The notes: a model not told the origin generated them from the sequence alone. A DNA stretch of 64,000 nt from Idiomarina sp. PL1-037 (GCF_034422975.1 NZ_CP139873.1:620001-684000), one strand, 5' to 3'; counted from the stretch's first letter, positions 8,832 through 17,819 are shown. A program made the numbers and translations.

Positions 8832-10013
8832 TTAGGCAGCAACCGGCGTGTGTCCGAATTTACGCAAGCCTCCATTGGCAGGAACCGACAGTCCTTCGGC
8901 TCTTAGTTTGATAATACCCTGCTGCCGAATATTGATCGCGGCGTTGATGTCGTGGTCAAGCTCTGCTGTACAAGCCGGGCATGTCCACTTGCGCACCGAC
9001 AACCGCAAAGAATCGGCCTTGTGGCCGCAGCATGAGCAGATCCTGGAGCTGGCAAACCATTGGTCGATCTTGACCAGATGTTTGCCATGCGCTTTAGCCT
9101 TGTACTCCGGCTTCTGAATCAGGCCGAACCAGCTTGCGTCAGCGATGTGCTTGGATAGCTTCCGGTTCTTCAGCAGGTTCTTCAGTTTCAATGTCTCGAC
9201 CACCACCGCTTGGTTGTCGTCAATGAGTTGTCGGGACAGGTTGTGCTGGAAGTCAGTACGGTTATTCGCTAGGCGCTCATGCGCCTTAGCCAGTTTCAAG
9301 CGTGCTTTCGTACGACCTTTGCTGCCTTTCTGGCAACGGGATAAGACTTTCTGCTTGCGTCGTAAGTTAGACTGGGCGTGTTTCAGGAAACGGGGATTCG
9401 TCGTCTTGCTATCTTCGGAGTCGATAGCAAGATGGGTTAGCCCCATATTAATGCCCAGAACGGTATCAACGCTATGCAATGGGGCAGGTGTTTGCAAGCC
9501 GTCTTCGACCAACAGCGAGGCGTAGTATTTCCCTGTTACCGTGCGCGATAGCGTTACGCTCTTGAGCTTTCCGCCCAATTCACGGTGAACTCGCGCCTTA
9601 ATTGGTTTCATCTTCGGCAATTTTTTCCAGTTTTCGCCAGCACTCACACTCATGCAGTGGTAGCTGGATTGTTTACCATGTTTGCGCTTAAACTTCGGAT
9701 AACGAGCGGGAAGCTTCGGGTCAAAGAAGCTCTGGAAGGCTTTATCAAGGTTGATGCACGCTTGCTGGAGTGCAATCAAGTAAAAATTCTTTAGCCAATG
9801 GTACTTGCGGGATTTTTTCGCCACCGCCAACAGCGGCTTAAGGTCTTTTTTGGCCTTGAGCTTCAGGCCGTGGCGTTTGTACTGTGAGCTGATGATATGC
9901 AGCACCTTGTTATGCACGAACCGCATAGCACCGAACTGGCGGTTGAGAAACTCTGCCTGTTCAGGTGTCGGGTAGATGCGTACTTTTGTGACCGCTAACA
10001 TTTCAGCGCTCAT
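8832..10013 (-). CDS. tnpB: TnpB (IS200/IS605-type RNA-guided nuclease) with altered RuvC-I Asp
   Basis: The 393-residue protein has the complete TnpB layout: helical N-terminus (RIYPTPEQAEFLNRQFGAMRFVHN), RuvC-I, the KGSKGRTKARLKLAKAHERLANNR bridge region, RuvC-II Glu (VVVETLKLKNL), a Cys4 zinc finger (CSCCG ... CPAC) and RuvC-III Asp (DHDINAAINI). The RuvC-I motif, normally G-I-D-x-G, reads GINMG here; the codon is AAT (Asn) instead of an Asp codon. TnpB needs that Asp for metal-dependent cleavage, so the protein is predicted to bind but not cut. No TnpA transposase gene is nearby. It could be a decaying element or a domesticated DNA-binding protein. Confidence 0.92.
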   Translation of the reverse strand: MSAEMLAVTKVRIYPTPEQAEFLNRQFGAMRFVHNKVLHIISSQYKRHGLKLKAKKDLKPLLAVAKKSRKYHWLKNFYLIALQQACINLDKAFQSFFDPKLPARYPKFKRKHGKQSSYHCMSVSAGENWKKLPKMKPIKARVHRELGGKLKSVTLSRTVTGKYYASLLVEDGLQTPAPLHSVDTVLGINMGLTHLAIDSEDSKTTNPRFLKHAQSNLRRKQKVLSRCQKGSKGRTKARLKLAKAHERLANNRTDFQHNLSRQLIDDNQAVVVETLKLKNLLKNRKLSKHIADASWFGLIQKPEYKAKAHGKHLVKIDQWFASSRICSCCGHKADSLRLSVRKWTCPACTAELDHDINAAINIRQQGIIKLRAEGLSVPANGGLRKFGHTPVAA

Positions 10014-10267
10014 TGAGATATTTCAATCATTATAAGCCAGTAAGATCACACTTCAAGTGAGCATCCATAATAAAGCGTTGCTGTCAGATCACCTCCGAAA
10101 CCGCCACAGGCGGTAAATAATTCGATCAGCTATGCGGCGTTTGTAATTGTAATGACGCTGTCACTAATCTATTTCATATTTCGTTGACTTTCACCCGATT
10201 ATTAGCTTTAAGGAGCAACCAGAATGGGCTGACGAAGCATTAACTGAGCATACCGAAAATGCAAAAG
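10014..10267. other. Left flank of tnpB and unassigned fragment
   Basis: The left end of the tnpB element should lie just upstream of 10013 but could not be delimited. From 10198 a short open stretch reads LKEQPEWADEALTEHTENAKEIGDK before a stop at 10284; it looks like the tail of a lost gene and I do not recognise it. Confidence 0.35.
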
Positions 10268-10304
10268 AGATCGGTGACAAATGAGAATTATTTGTCACCG
10301 ATCT
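10268..10304. repeat. Hairpin with 14-bp perfect stem, related to the one at 11955
   Basis: AGATCGGTGACAAA and TTTGTCACCGATCT flank a 9-nt loop (TGAGAATTA). No T run follows, so it is not an obvious terminator. The core resembles the inverse complement of the hairpin after the gene at 10577-11935. Confidence 0.8.
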
Positions 10305-10558
10305 GTTAAATTGGGTAAACTCACGCAGACCGCCTATATCGAACGGTTTAATCAGACGGCTCGGCATGAATGGCTGGATATGCATCTTTTTGACAGCATT
10401 GCTCATGCACAATTATTAACCACCCAGTGGCTGGGGCAATACAATAGCGAGGCTTCGACTCGGCCATTGGCGGAAAACCGCCAGCACAGCTGCTAAAGGC
10501 AGCTCAACCCTCTACTTATTGGGCAGGTTATAACTGGGGGATTAACAACCCACCATAG
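10305..10558 (+). pseudogene. IS3-family transposase (OrfB) C-terminal fragment, frameshifted
   Basis: The reading GKLTQTAYIERFNQTARHEWLDMHLFDSIAHAQ is the conserved end of the IS3-type integrase core, containing the last catalytic Glu region (YIERFN). The frame breaks around 10446-10466 and continues in another frame as AIGGKPPAQLLKAAQ, the normal end of these proteins. Everything upstream, including the first two acidic residues, is missing. Confidence 0.82.
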
Positions 10559-10576
10559 TATTTAAAGAGGAATAAT

Positions 10577-11935
10577 ATGAAAATTATTATAATGCTTTCT
10601 ATGTTTTTTGTTGTTACGGGCAATACTTGGGCGTCATCTTATACAGATATGGTAGAAAGCAAAAGGTTTGAAAGAAACAAAAGTGTCGTTTTAGATACTT
10701 TTTCTGGAATTACAATATATAAAAGGTATAAAGATTTTTATTACAACAATGGTTGGAATCACGCTTCTTATGACACGGCACAACATTATTGTGAAAGTTT
10801 AGATTCACATGGCCACAGTGATTGGAGGCTGCCATCAATCGACGAAGCAAGATATTTATCTGATATCTTTGATTGGACAGCCAATTTGTGGATCCTTCCA
10901 GTGGACAATAAGTTGAAAGCTTTTGATTATGAAGCAAGAACAACAGTAGGCGGGAGCGGATTTTATTTCACTTGTATTAGAGGGGGGAAATATGGGAGTT
11001 ATGATGAAATCAAAAACAAAATAAAAAAAACGCTGACATCAAAAGTCCAGAGTTTATCAAAAAAGCATCAAGCCGCGTTTAAAAATGCTAAGCGTAAAGA
11101 TTCTATAGAATCCTATAAGACGTTTTTGCTTGAATACGCTGATTCACCAATAGTTGGCGAGGCAAGAGAGCTTCTTTTGGAACTTGAATATGAAAAGGCA
11201 AAGGAGTCTAACTCAATAAATGGTTATTCACTTTTTATTAATAATTACCCAGGGTCTAAGCAATCACCAGACGCGATTAAGAAGATATATCAACTAACTC
11301 AAGATGAAAACAACATCGCGGGTTACCAGTGGTTTTTAAAGACACACCCTGATGCTAAGCAATCGCGTGAGGCCTTACAGAACTTGCATAAACGTGCATT
11401 TGAGTTGGCGGATGATATAGGCACGATTGCTTCCTATAACGACTTTGTTATTGCTTACCCCTTTGCGGAGCAGGTAGAGCAAGCTAATAAAGAGGCTTAT
11501 GCTTTAGAAGAGGATGAATATTCCAGCTTTTTCACCAGTGATGCTAAGCTTTCCAGAGCTTTATTAGTTCGCTCCAAACAAATAGAACGCAAGGCGCGTG
11601 ACGGTAGCCGTGCGCAACGACCAGGTTATATGTTGGTGGTAAATCGCATGAATGAGCTATTGCAAGAACAGTTTCCTGCTGAAGAGGCGACCTTGCGTTA
11701 TTTGGAATCGGAAGAATTTAAAAGTTTTTATCGCGACTTTAAACGAGCCTTAAATCGCATTGAACGAAAACTGGCCGATATTCGCTCTAACACTTCAAAC
11801 CTCACCAGCCTAATAAATGAGCAAACCCGTTTAATGGATAATCATTTTGAAAAAGCCGTCGAATCGCGTGAAATGTCGGCAGAACTAACAAAGCAACATC
11901 GTTTTTGGGAACGTTATTTGGCCAAGAATGAATAA
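10577..11935 (+). CDS. Secreted protein with DUF1566/Lcl-like N-domain and helical repeat region
   Basis: A good ribosome binding site (AGAGGAA) precedes the ATG. The product (452 residues) starts with a signal peptide ending NTWAS, followed by a region reading HASYDTAQHYCESL and SDWRLPSIDEARYLSD, characteristic of DUF1566/Lcl domains. From about residue 165 several helical repeats follow the pattern Y-x-x-F-L-x-x-Y-x-x-S/A-K (YKTFLLEYADS, YSLFINNYPGSK, YQWFLKTHPDAK, YNDFVIAYPFAE). The end is a long charged coiled-coil. It is probably periplasmic or surface-exposed; its job is unknown. AT content is clearly higher than in neighbouring chromosomal genes, and it lies between two related hairpins, both signs of transfer. 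Confidence 0.72.
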   Translation: MKIIIMLSMFFVVTGNTWASSYTDMVESKRFERNKSVVLDTFSGITIYKRYKDFYYNNGWNHASYDTAQHYCESLDSHGHSDWRLPSIDEARYLSDIFDWTANLWILPVDNKLKAFDYEARTTVGGSGFYFTCIRGGKYGSYDEIKNKIKKTLTSKVQSLSKKHQAAFKNAKRKDSIESYKTFLLEYADSPIVGEARELLLELEYEKAKESNSINGYSLFINNYPGSKQSPDAIKKIYQLTQDENNIAGYQWFLKTHPDAKQSREALQNLHKRAFELADDIGTIASYNDFVIAYPFAEQVEQANKEAYALEEDEYSSFFTSDAKLSRALLVRSKQIERKARDGSRAQRPGYMLVVNRMNELLQEQFPAEEATLRYLESEEFKSFYRDFKRALNRIERKLADIRSNTSNLTSLINEQTRLMDNHFEKAVESREMSAELTKQHRFWERYLAKNE

Positions 11936-11954
11936 TTCGTCCACTCACATAAAA

Positions 11955-11994
11955 GGGGGCGGTGGCAAATAAGTCTCATTTGTCACTGCCCCCC
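11955..11994. repeat. Hairpin after the DUF1566-like gene, possible bidirectional terminator
   Basis: GGGGGCGGTGGCAAAT pairs (with one G-T wobble) to ATTTGTCACTGCCCCCC. On the minus strand it is followed by TTTT. Read on the minus strand, its core GTGACAAATGAGACTTATTT is nearly the same as that of the hairpin at 10268-10304. Confidence 0.72.
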
Positions 11995-12321
11995 CCTTAA
12001 ATTCCTCAATTTAACGTCGCATAAACCACACAACCGGCCGTGATAATTGTCGCTCAGATGATTTTGGTGCCCCAAGGTCACGCGTTTCGGCTTAATCCGA
12101 TCACCGATTTCGGTCTATCCGAACAATCCGTGGTAGGTCAGTTTTATTGACCGTTTTTGTCGGCGTTGTGACCTTTCCCCTGAACTAACACCATCTTATC
12201 GATGAAATTTCAGTTCGGAGCCACCAAATCACACAATTGAAAAACAATCTGCACATTATAACTTTCAATTGGACGGGCGTTTGCTTTCAAATGGACGCAG
12301 GTTTGGCGAAGGGGTCAGTAG
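11995..12321. other. Intergenic region, probable insertion-element debris
   Basis: No gene was found. The phrase ATAATTGTCGCTCA at about 12042 recurs as TAATTGTCGCTCA at about 12630, on the other side of the ATPase remnant, so the remnant may be flanked by copies of the same end sequence. I cannot assign the element. Confidence 0.3.
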
Positions 12322-12602
12322 ATGGCCGATAACTTATTCCCGCGAAATACAAAACAAAATCTAATCGAAGCCATTGACGATACGCCGGTCGTATTAATAC
12401 ATGGTTTGCGGCAATGCGGAAAAACAACCCTTGTTAAGTTTGTCGGTGAATTACTCGGCTATACCTACATTACCTTTGATGACGAAAACCAGTTGGCTGC
12501 AACAAAAGCCGACCCTGTGGTGGCGTTGTATTTTATGATGGCGACCAGGTACTACCTTTTGGTGAAAAACTCTATGCCGTTCCAATATCTCACCTGATGT
12601 AA
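12322..12602 (+). pseudogene. Remnant of a DUF4143-type AAA ATPase, large internal deletion
   Basis: The start MADNLFPRNTKQNLIEAI, with Walker A GLRQCGKTTL and YITFDDENQLAATKADP, is the N-terminus of ATP-binding proteins carrying AAA_14 and DUF4143 domains. After ADPV the sequence drops about 250-300 residues and picks up, in another frame, with YDGDQVLPFGEKLYAVPISHL, the usual last residues of the same family, ending at the TAA at 12600-12602. The Walker B region and the whole DUF4143 domain are lost. Confidence 0.78.
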
Positions 12603-12750
12603 CCCTTCTAAGAATCAGGCTGGCCACCGTAATTGTCGCTCAATACATTACCAGAGTTGTAATAACTAAAATATACAATATAAAAGTTGTTTTTATTTTA
12701 TGAAGCGTATAAGTTGAATCTAGGAATAAAAACAATTTTTGGATTGTGTT

Positions 12751-13035
12751 ATGAAGACATTAAATGAAATGAGCGAACTATTAGCCAGAGAGCGTAAGAA
12801 AAGAAAGTTGTCACAAAAAGACATGCGCATGCTTATTGGGATGTCACAGCAACAGTATCAACGAGTGGAGTCTGGGCAGGATTTAAAAGTCTCAACGCTA
12901 TTGCGCATTCTTGCTGGCTTAAATCTGGAACTGTCGGTTGTAGATCCCTCAGAGATTGATGGCAAAAGTACAACTTCAGCGAACTCAGAGACAGAGAGTA
13001 TTTGGGCTAGCAGACACAAGCAACTTGAGGACTAG
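12751..13035 (+). CDS. hipB: HipB-like XRE-family antitoxin/repressor
   Basis: The 94-residue protein contains a helix-turn-helix (LSQKDMRMLIGMSQQQYQRVESGQDLKVSTLLRILAGLNLEL) of the XRE type and an acidic C-terminal tail. ATG 12751 is preferred over a TTG at 12739 because it is a standard codon at the family's usual N-terminus. The stop is 5 bp before the hipA-like frame at 13041, so the two were co-transcribed. HipB-type proteins bind and restrain HipA kinases and repress their own promoter. The partner kinase here carries a frameshift. Confidence 0.82.
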   Translation: MKTLNEMSELLARERKKRKLSQKDMRMLIGMSQQQYQRVESGQDLKVSTLLRILAGLNLELSVVDPSEIDGKSTTSANSETESIWASRHKQLED

Positions 13036-13040
13036 GAAAG

Positions 13041-14304
13041 ATGAAGACGAAACGCTCAGAGCTCGTCGAAGGCCTCAGTCTCAGTATTGATAACCAGGAA
13101 ATTGGTGTCATATCTCATTATTCGGGCGGTAAGAACATTTTAGCCTTTTCGCCTAATTATGTGGCGTTGCCTGCAGAGAAACGCAACACATTTACGATGT
13201 CGCAATTGGTTAATGAACGGGCTCTTCGTAAACCACTTATCAGTTCGCAACGTTTACCGCCGGTATTATCCAATCTTCTACCCGAAGGGGGCATTAAGAC
13301 ACTGGATGGCACAAGCGCTTAAAGTCCATCAAGACAATGAGTTCCCTTTAATGGCGCACATGGGCCGGGGTTTGCCCGGAGGTCTTATTGCATCACCGAT
13401 AGTTGCAGGTCAGCTACCAGTTTGGGCGCTTGATCATCGTGAACAGGTCGAAGCTATACAAATTGACGTCGCCACCCAACAAAACAAGTTTTCCCTTGCC
13501 GGCGTACAAATGAAATTCTCTTCAGTTCGTCACAAAGACGGCAGATTTAATATCGGCACTGATGCCAATGATGACAGCTGGATCATTAAAACACCATCCA
13601 CTGTGCATCAGTTTGTGCCTTTTAATGAGTTCTCCGCTATGCGTCTGGCGGAGGCTGTAGGCGTTGATATTCCAGAGATAAAATTGGTTAAATTATCTAA
13701 ACTGGATAATCTACCAAATATTCAATTGCCGAACGAAGAATACGCATACGCAATCAAGCGATTTGATAGAGACAATGGGAAACGAGTGCACACTGAAGAT
13801 TTTGCTCAAATATTCCAGGTATACTCTCATGAGAAATATGAAAAATACAACTATGAACAGATTGCGGATGCGCTCTACTCCTACAGCCACCAAGGCTTAA
13901 AAGACGTCCAGCAACTGGCTAGGCGTATACTTGTGAATATATTACTTGCCAACGGTGATGCACATCTTAAGAACTGGTCGGTGATATATTCCAACCCTCA
14001 ACGGCCCATGTTATCTCCCGCGTATGACATAGTTTCAACAATACCTTACGTCAAAGGCGTGAGTGAATTCGCGTTAAATATGGCCAAAAACAAAAATTGG
14101 TATGACGTGAGCATGGCATCGTTCGAAATTTGGTCTAATCGTGTTGGTTTTCCGTGGCAGGCTGTCAAAGTACACATAACGGATACATTAGATAAAGCTC
14201 GGTCTGTTTGGCCTAAATTATTAACCGAATTGCCGATGCATCGAGAGCACAAGCAAGTGCTAAGACATCATTGGTCGAAACTGCATGAAGATTTTAGGCT
14301 GTGA
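13041..14304 (+). pseudogene. hipA: HipA-family Ser/Thr kinase toxin split by a frameshift in a G5 run
   Basis: The first frame (13041-13322) gives the N-terminal HipA domain up to SNLLPEG. The rest continues in the next frame as ALRHWMAQALKVHQDNEF through to the stop at 14304. Removing one G from the run of five at about 13286-13290 joins the two into one protein of about 420 residues. The kinase part is intact: AGVQMK loop, catalytic NGDAHLKN and metal-binding PAYD. As it stands the ribosome would stop after 93 codons, so the toxin should be off. It could be decay, a phase-variable tract or a sequencing slip. Confidence 0.85.
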
Positions 14305-14349
14305 ATCGGCATTTCTCTTTCTTGCGTAGCTGGTTAGTTCACCTGGCGC

Positions 14350-15663
14350 CTAACGCAAAGTCAGCTCCAATGCGCGACCGCGCTCACGAATACGGTCTGT
14401 TATGATCCCGTACATATCGTCGGGTAGTGGCGTTCGAAAGCCACTTTCGACCACCTTGAATAGCTTGCCGATGAGCTGTTTTAGTTGTTTTTCCACCAGA
14501 GCCTTCGGTAAGCCTACGTTCACCCCAAGCTGCACGAAGTCGCTTTGGGTATAAAAACCAAACTGCTCGTAAGCGTCACTGAAATAGCCGTCGTCTCCCT
14601 CTTCTGTTGCGAGAACGCCAATCGACGTGAAACAGGCGTGATCAAACATGGGATAGGGCGCTAAACTCAGTACGTCATAGATAGGGGTTAACATATCCAT
14701 TGTTGAATCTTTTCCAGAGGGCTTGCGCATTAAGGAAAAATTCTTCAAGTGTAAATCATTGTTCGCAACAAGGTATGAAAAAACGACGTGTAAAAATAGG
14801 TTGAGCGTCACCGCTTTACTGTTTCCTGCGGCCTCGCTTAGTCTTTTTAAAACGGTTTCATAACTTAATGCGTCGCTGTCCTTATGTTTTGGGTGGACGT
14901 CACATAATGACGCGCCGTCCTCGACAAAGTATCGCTCACTCTTGCTGAGAATATCGAAACGCTTCGTCACATAAGCCAACTCTCCGTCTTCAAAGGGGAC
15001 AAGGCCACATTCAGCGGTTTTGAGTCCAACCTTATTGGCTAGGCTCATAACGAAAAACTCATTCTCGGGGCAATGCGGTACACCTTCCGGTGCAGGCTTT
15101 ACAATGTATTGTCCGCCGCGAGTCGTTGGCACGAGTTGATTACCTTCCAACTTCATCATCAGTTTGCGCTGCACGCCCGATATGGAATGACCGTTTGCAT
15201 GATCGACTGCATAGTCATTGAATGATCGTGACGTGCCAACAATGCTGACGCCTTTGTCTTTCAAAATACTGGGCTTAGGAATTGGTATTTGAACAGAGCG
15301 CTGGCCTGGTAAATCGTCAACCTCACCGGCGACCACAGAAATAGAGCCAATTAGCTCTTCGCCGTTGGCGCACAACAAACCAAACTCATCGCTTTTATCA
15401 AGTCGTGCTTTTTGTGCTTGGTGGGTTCTTAACCATCCCTCTGAGAGCAAATTAGTAAAGAAGGGCGGTAGAGCATCAAACCCATACTGGGTCTTTGTAA
15501 GCGGAAGATGATGACCAATTGGTGAGCCGTTTTCTAGGTAGTCTGCTGCATACGCAAATGCATATGACTCACGAGCAGATAAGTCGTGCGAAGCACGATA
15601 TTCGGTGAGTATGCCCGCCTTCACACCATTGACGAATACGGTTGCGATACGATTAACGTGCAT
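14350..15663 (-). CDS. hipA: HipA-family Ser/Thr kinase toxin
   Basis: I place the start at the ATG at 15663 (MHVNRIATVFVNGVKAGIL), which begins the standard N-terminal domain; the frame stays open 18 codons further upstream inside hipB. The product is 437 residues with the gatekeeper loop SISGVQRK, catalytic ANNDLHLKN and metal-binding PIYDVLS. HipA kinases phosphorylate translation targets such as glutamyl-tRNA synthetase and induce dormancy; the target of this one is unknown. It overlaps the upstream hipB-like gene by 11 bp, indicating translational coupling. It converges with the broken hipA at 13041-14304. Confidence 0.9.
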   Translation of the reverse strand: MHVNRIATVFVNGVKAGILTEYRASHDLSARESYAFAYAADYLENGSPIGHHLPLTKTQYGFDALPPFFTNLLSEGWLRTHQAQKARLDKSDEFGLLCANGEELIGSISVVAGEVDDLPGQRSVQIPIPKPSILKDKGVSIVGTSRSFNDYAVDHANGHSISGVQRKLMMKLEGNQLVPTTRGGQYIVKPAPEGVPHCPENEFFVMSLANKVGLKTAECGLVPFEDGELAYVTKRFDILSKSERYFVEDGASLCDVHPKHKDSDALSYETVLKRLSEAAGNSKAVTLNLFLHVVFSYLVANNDLHLKNFSLMRKPSGKDSTMDMLTPIYDVLSLAPYPMFDHACFTSIGVLATEEGDDGYFSDAYEQFGFYTQSDFVQLGVNVGLPKALVEKQLKQLIGKLFKVVESGFRTPLPDDMYGIITDRIRERGRALELTLR

Positions 15664-15961
15664 CGGTGCGGCCAACATACAGTGTATAGTTACCAAACAC
15701 AGCGATAATGGACTCAATCGTTGAGCACTTCGCTGAGGCTGGCGAAGTAAATGCAGCGTAGAGTGTTGTTTTGCTGATCATCGCTAGGTCGCAAAAAGTG
15801 TCGATGGTAATATCGTTTTCTTTCACGTATTGAGTCACACGCTCCTTTAGCTCTGCGAGTGGAAAAAGCTCTTTTTCTTCAAGCTCTTTTGCTTCTAGTC
15901 GCTCGATTTCACGCAAAAGCGCATTAACTTGCTGCTTTAACTCTGTGATGTGACTTTTCAT
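15653..15961 (-). CDS. hipB: HipB-like antitoxin with N-terminal coiled-coil and HTH
   Basis: ATG 15961 has GGTGA at a good distance; a GTG three codons upstream is the alternative. The 102-residue product begins with a charged helix (ELKQQVNALLREIERLEAKELEEKELF) and then a helix-turn-helix-like region (ITIDTFCDLAMISKTTLYAAF). It ends in the first codons of the kinase gene. The upstream DNA holds GTTC-N8-GAAC-like half sites (about 15979-15995) that could be its operator. The assignment depends partly on its place before hipA. Confidence 0.75.
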   Translation of the reverse strand: MKSHITELKQQVNALLREIERLEAKELEEKELFPLAELKERVTQYVKENDITIDTFCDLAMISKTTLYAAFTSPASAKCSTIESIIAVFGNYTLYVGRTDAR

Positions 15962-16310
15962 GTGCTTCACCAGTGATAGTTCTTTTTACTGAACTTTTTA
16001 ATATCTGAATGACAATTTGTTTAATTTAGCATACTTTTATAAAGTTAATCACGCTTTAATGAACTTTTGGTGGAAAATATCTCAATTAAGTTTTCTATAG
16101 TGAACTTATTATTTTTTCTTCTTTTGCTATCACACTACCGTTTGACCTAAACTTGTGATCAAAATAAATAACAACTTCAAACCTTGGCGGATCAACTACA
16201 GTCTTTGGTCACCAGTGACTGAGATGGGGATGTGACTCTCCCAAATTCCGACAAGCTCAAATTTACATCCGGTGCCGCTAGGTGTTGTAATTTATTAATT
16301 TTTTAGTTTA
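15962..16310. other. Divergent promoter region between hipBA and the AbiE pair
   Basis: No gene was found. The first half is very AT-rich and contains repeats of the type AGTGAACTT/ACTGAACTT at about 15990, 16060 and 16101, possible regulator sites for the hipBA promoter. Confidence 0.4.
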
Positions 16311-16340
16311 CACTAGGTTAATATCTTTATTAACCTAGTG
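16311..16340. promoter_or_regulatory. Perfect inverted repeat, likely AbiEi operator
   Basis: CACTAGGTTAATA and TATTAACCTAGTG form a perfect 13-bp inverted repeat with a 4-nt spacer, ending 8 bp before the AbiEi start codon. AbiEi antitoxins are known to bind inverted repeats in their own promoter, so autoregulation is likely. Confidence 0.8.
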
Positions 16341-16348
16341 ATTACCAT

Positions 16349-16912
16349 ATGGGCGCGCATGAGCTTAGATTAAAGTTACATGAACTGCAAAAGTATACAC
16401 GCCATGCGCTTTTATCAATGGCGCAATTCAGTATGATCATGCCGGAATACTCGAGCAGTGCATTGAAAGTACGCCTGAATTACCTTGTTAAAAGAGGCGT
16501 ACTTCAAAAAGTTTGCCGCGGAGTCTGGGCATTCCCTGAAAGTCATTATTACCAATCAACCAGCATTTTACATTTACCGTACTTAGTACGTCCGTCGAGT
16601 ATTAACTATCTGAGTTTAGAGTCGGTGCTTAGCAAGTACAGTGTCATTAGTCAGCAGATGTTTGACTATATTACTGTAATGACAACAGGCAGGAGTGGCA
16701 TTTTCAAGACGTCATTTGGAACTCTTGAGCTTACCCATACGAAGCGAGATCCTATGGCAATACTAACCGAAACACATCCACTTGGTGATTACCCATTGAG
16801 AGAAGCAATGGTAAAACGGGCTTACTCGGACTTGAAAAACGTGGGACGTAATGTTGAATTGGTTGATTTAGAAGCGCTACACGAGGCTCTTAATGAGCAA
16901 AGCTCTCTTTAG
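16349..16912 (+). CDS. abiEi: AbiEi-family antitoxin (type IV toxin-antitoxin, transcriptional repressor)
   Basis: The 187-residue protein has an N-terminal winged helix (SSSALKVRLNYLVKRGVLQKVCRGVWAFPE) followed by the AbiEi-type body (PYLVRPSSINYLSLESVLSKYSVIS; TSFGTLELTHTKRDP). It lies directly before an AbiEii-type nucleotidyltransferase. In this family the antitoxin represses the operon and counteracts the toxin without necessarily binding it. A perfect inverted repeat just upstream fits autoregulation. Such pairs give phage resistance by abortive infection. Confidence 0.85.
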   Translation: MGAHELRLKLHELQKYTRHALLSMAQFSMIMPEYSSSALKVRLNYLVKRGVLQKVCRGVWAFPESHYYQSTSILHLPYLVRPSSINYLSLESVLSKYSVISQQMFDYITVMTTGRSGIFKTSFGTLELTHTKRDPMAILTETHPLGDYPLREAMVKRAYSDLKNVGRNVELVDLEALHEALNEQSSL

Positions 16913-16922
16913 GATGGCAAAT

Positions 16923-17819
16923 ATGAACATTAAAGCACTCGCACAGATGATCTGCGCTGATTCGACCGAATTAGCCGGTCTTCAAACAACAGTTGAAAAA
17001 GAACTTCTCCATTACGAAGTACTGGCATCAATGGCAAAATCCGGCTTTCTAAAGCAACTTATCTTTCAGGGCGGAACATGTTTGCGCATGATGTATGGAT
17101 CCAACCGTTTATCTGAGGACTTAGACTTTGTTGGCGGAACGAACTTTGACTTTGAGCAGTTATCTCACCTTCGTGATTGCTTGAAGGATGATCTCTCTGG
17201 ACGTCACAACTTGAAAGTGAATGTCTCAGAGCCTAATTACGATAAATTGACCGACCAAAACAGGATCCGAGTAAGACGCTGGAAAATCTCTATCGAGACC
17301 GAGCCGGAGAAAAAAAGCCTGCCGTGGCAAAAAGTAAAATTAGAAGTAGCAACCGTCCCTGCTCATACGAAAATCCTGCGCCCTCTGGTAAAAACGTATC
17401 CGAGTGTGCCAGACGGTTACACCAGTATTTTCATTAACTGTGAATCACTCGAAGAAATTGCTGCAGATAAGTTCGTTGCGCTAGCATTGCGGCGCACGAT
17501 AAAAGCCCGCGATGTTTGGGATATTGGATGGTTGAATCAGAGAAAAATAAAAGTCGATGCTGAGTTAGTGTGTAAAAAGTTCAAAGATTACCAGGAAACG
17601 GGCGGCTTCAAAGCACTTGCTGAACGATTAACCCAATTGCCCTCGTATATCGGAAGCGGTGACTTTGAGCGAGAAATGCGGCGCTTCTTACATTCATCAA
17701 CGATTGAGGGTAGCATCGAGCAAGATGGTTTTATGGATTATCTTATCGATACAGTGGCTAGTGCAGGCCAGAAATTGTTAAACGAGCAACGTGACGGACC
17801 GGCTAAATTTAGCATGTAG
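16923..17819 (+). CDS. abiEii: AbiEii-family nucleotidyltransferase toxin
   Basis: The chosen ATG (16923) has AGGA eight bases upstream; ATGs at 16914 and a longer frame from 16893 lack a ribosome binding site. The protein (about 298 residues) has the nucleotidyltransferase core: QGGTCLRMMYGSNRLSEDLDF (GG...S..D.D motif), the later acidic strand (KLEVAT) and EIAADKFVALALRRTIKARDVWDI, all diagnostic of AbiEii/MenA-type toxins (DUF1814). These modify tRNA 3' ends and block translation. It is co-transcribed with abiEi (10-bp gap). Confidence 0.88.
   Translation: MNIKALAQMICADSTELAGLQTTVEKELLHYEVLASMAKSGFLKQLIFQGGTCLRMMYGSNRLSEDLDFVGGTNFDFEQLSHLRDCLKDDLSGRHNLKVNVSEPNYDKLTDQNRIRVRRWKISIETEPEKKSLPWQKVKLEVATVPAHTKILRPLVKTYPSVPDGYTSIFINCESLEEIAADKFVALALRRTIKARDVWDIGWLNQRKIKVDAELVCKKFKDYQETGGFKALAERLTQLPSYIGSGDFEREMRRFLHSSTIEGSIEQDGFMDYLIDTVASAGQKLLNEQRDGPAKFSM

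Noticed and set aside
12042..12660. Repeated words TAATTGTCGCTCA as IS terminal repeats of a named family
   Set aside because: The match is only about 13 bp in the same orientation and no transposase or target duplication could be seen.
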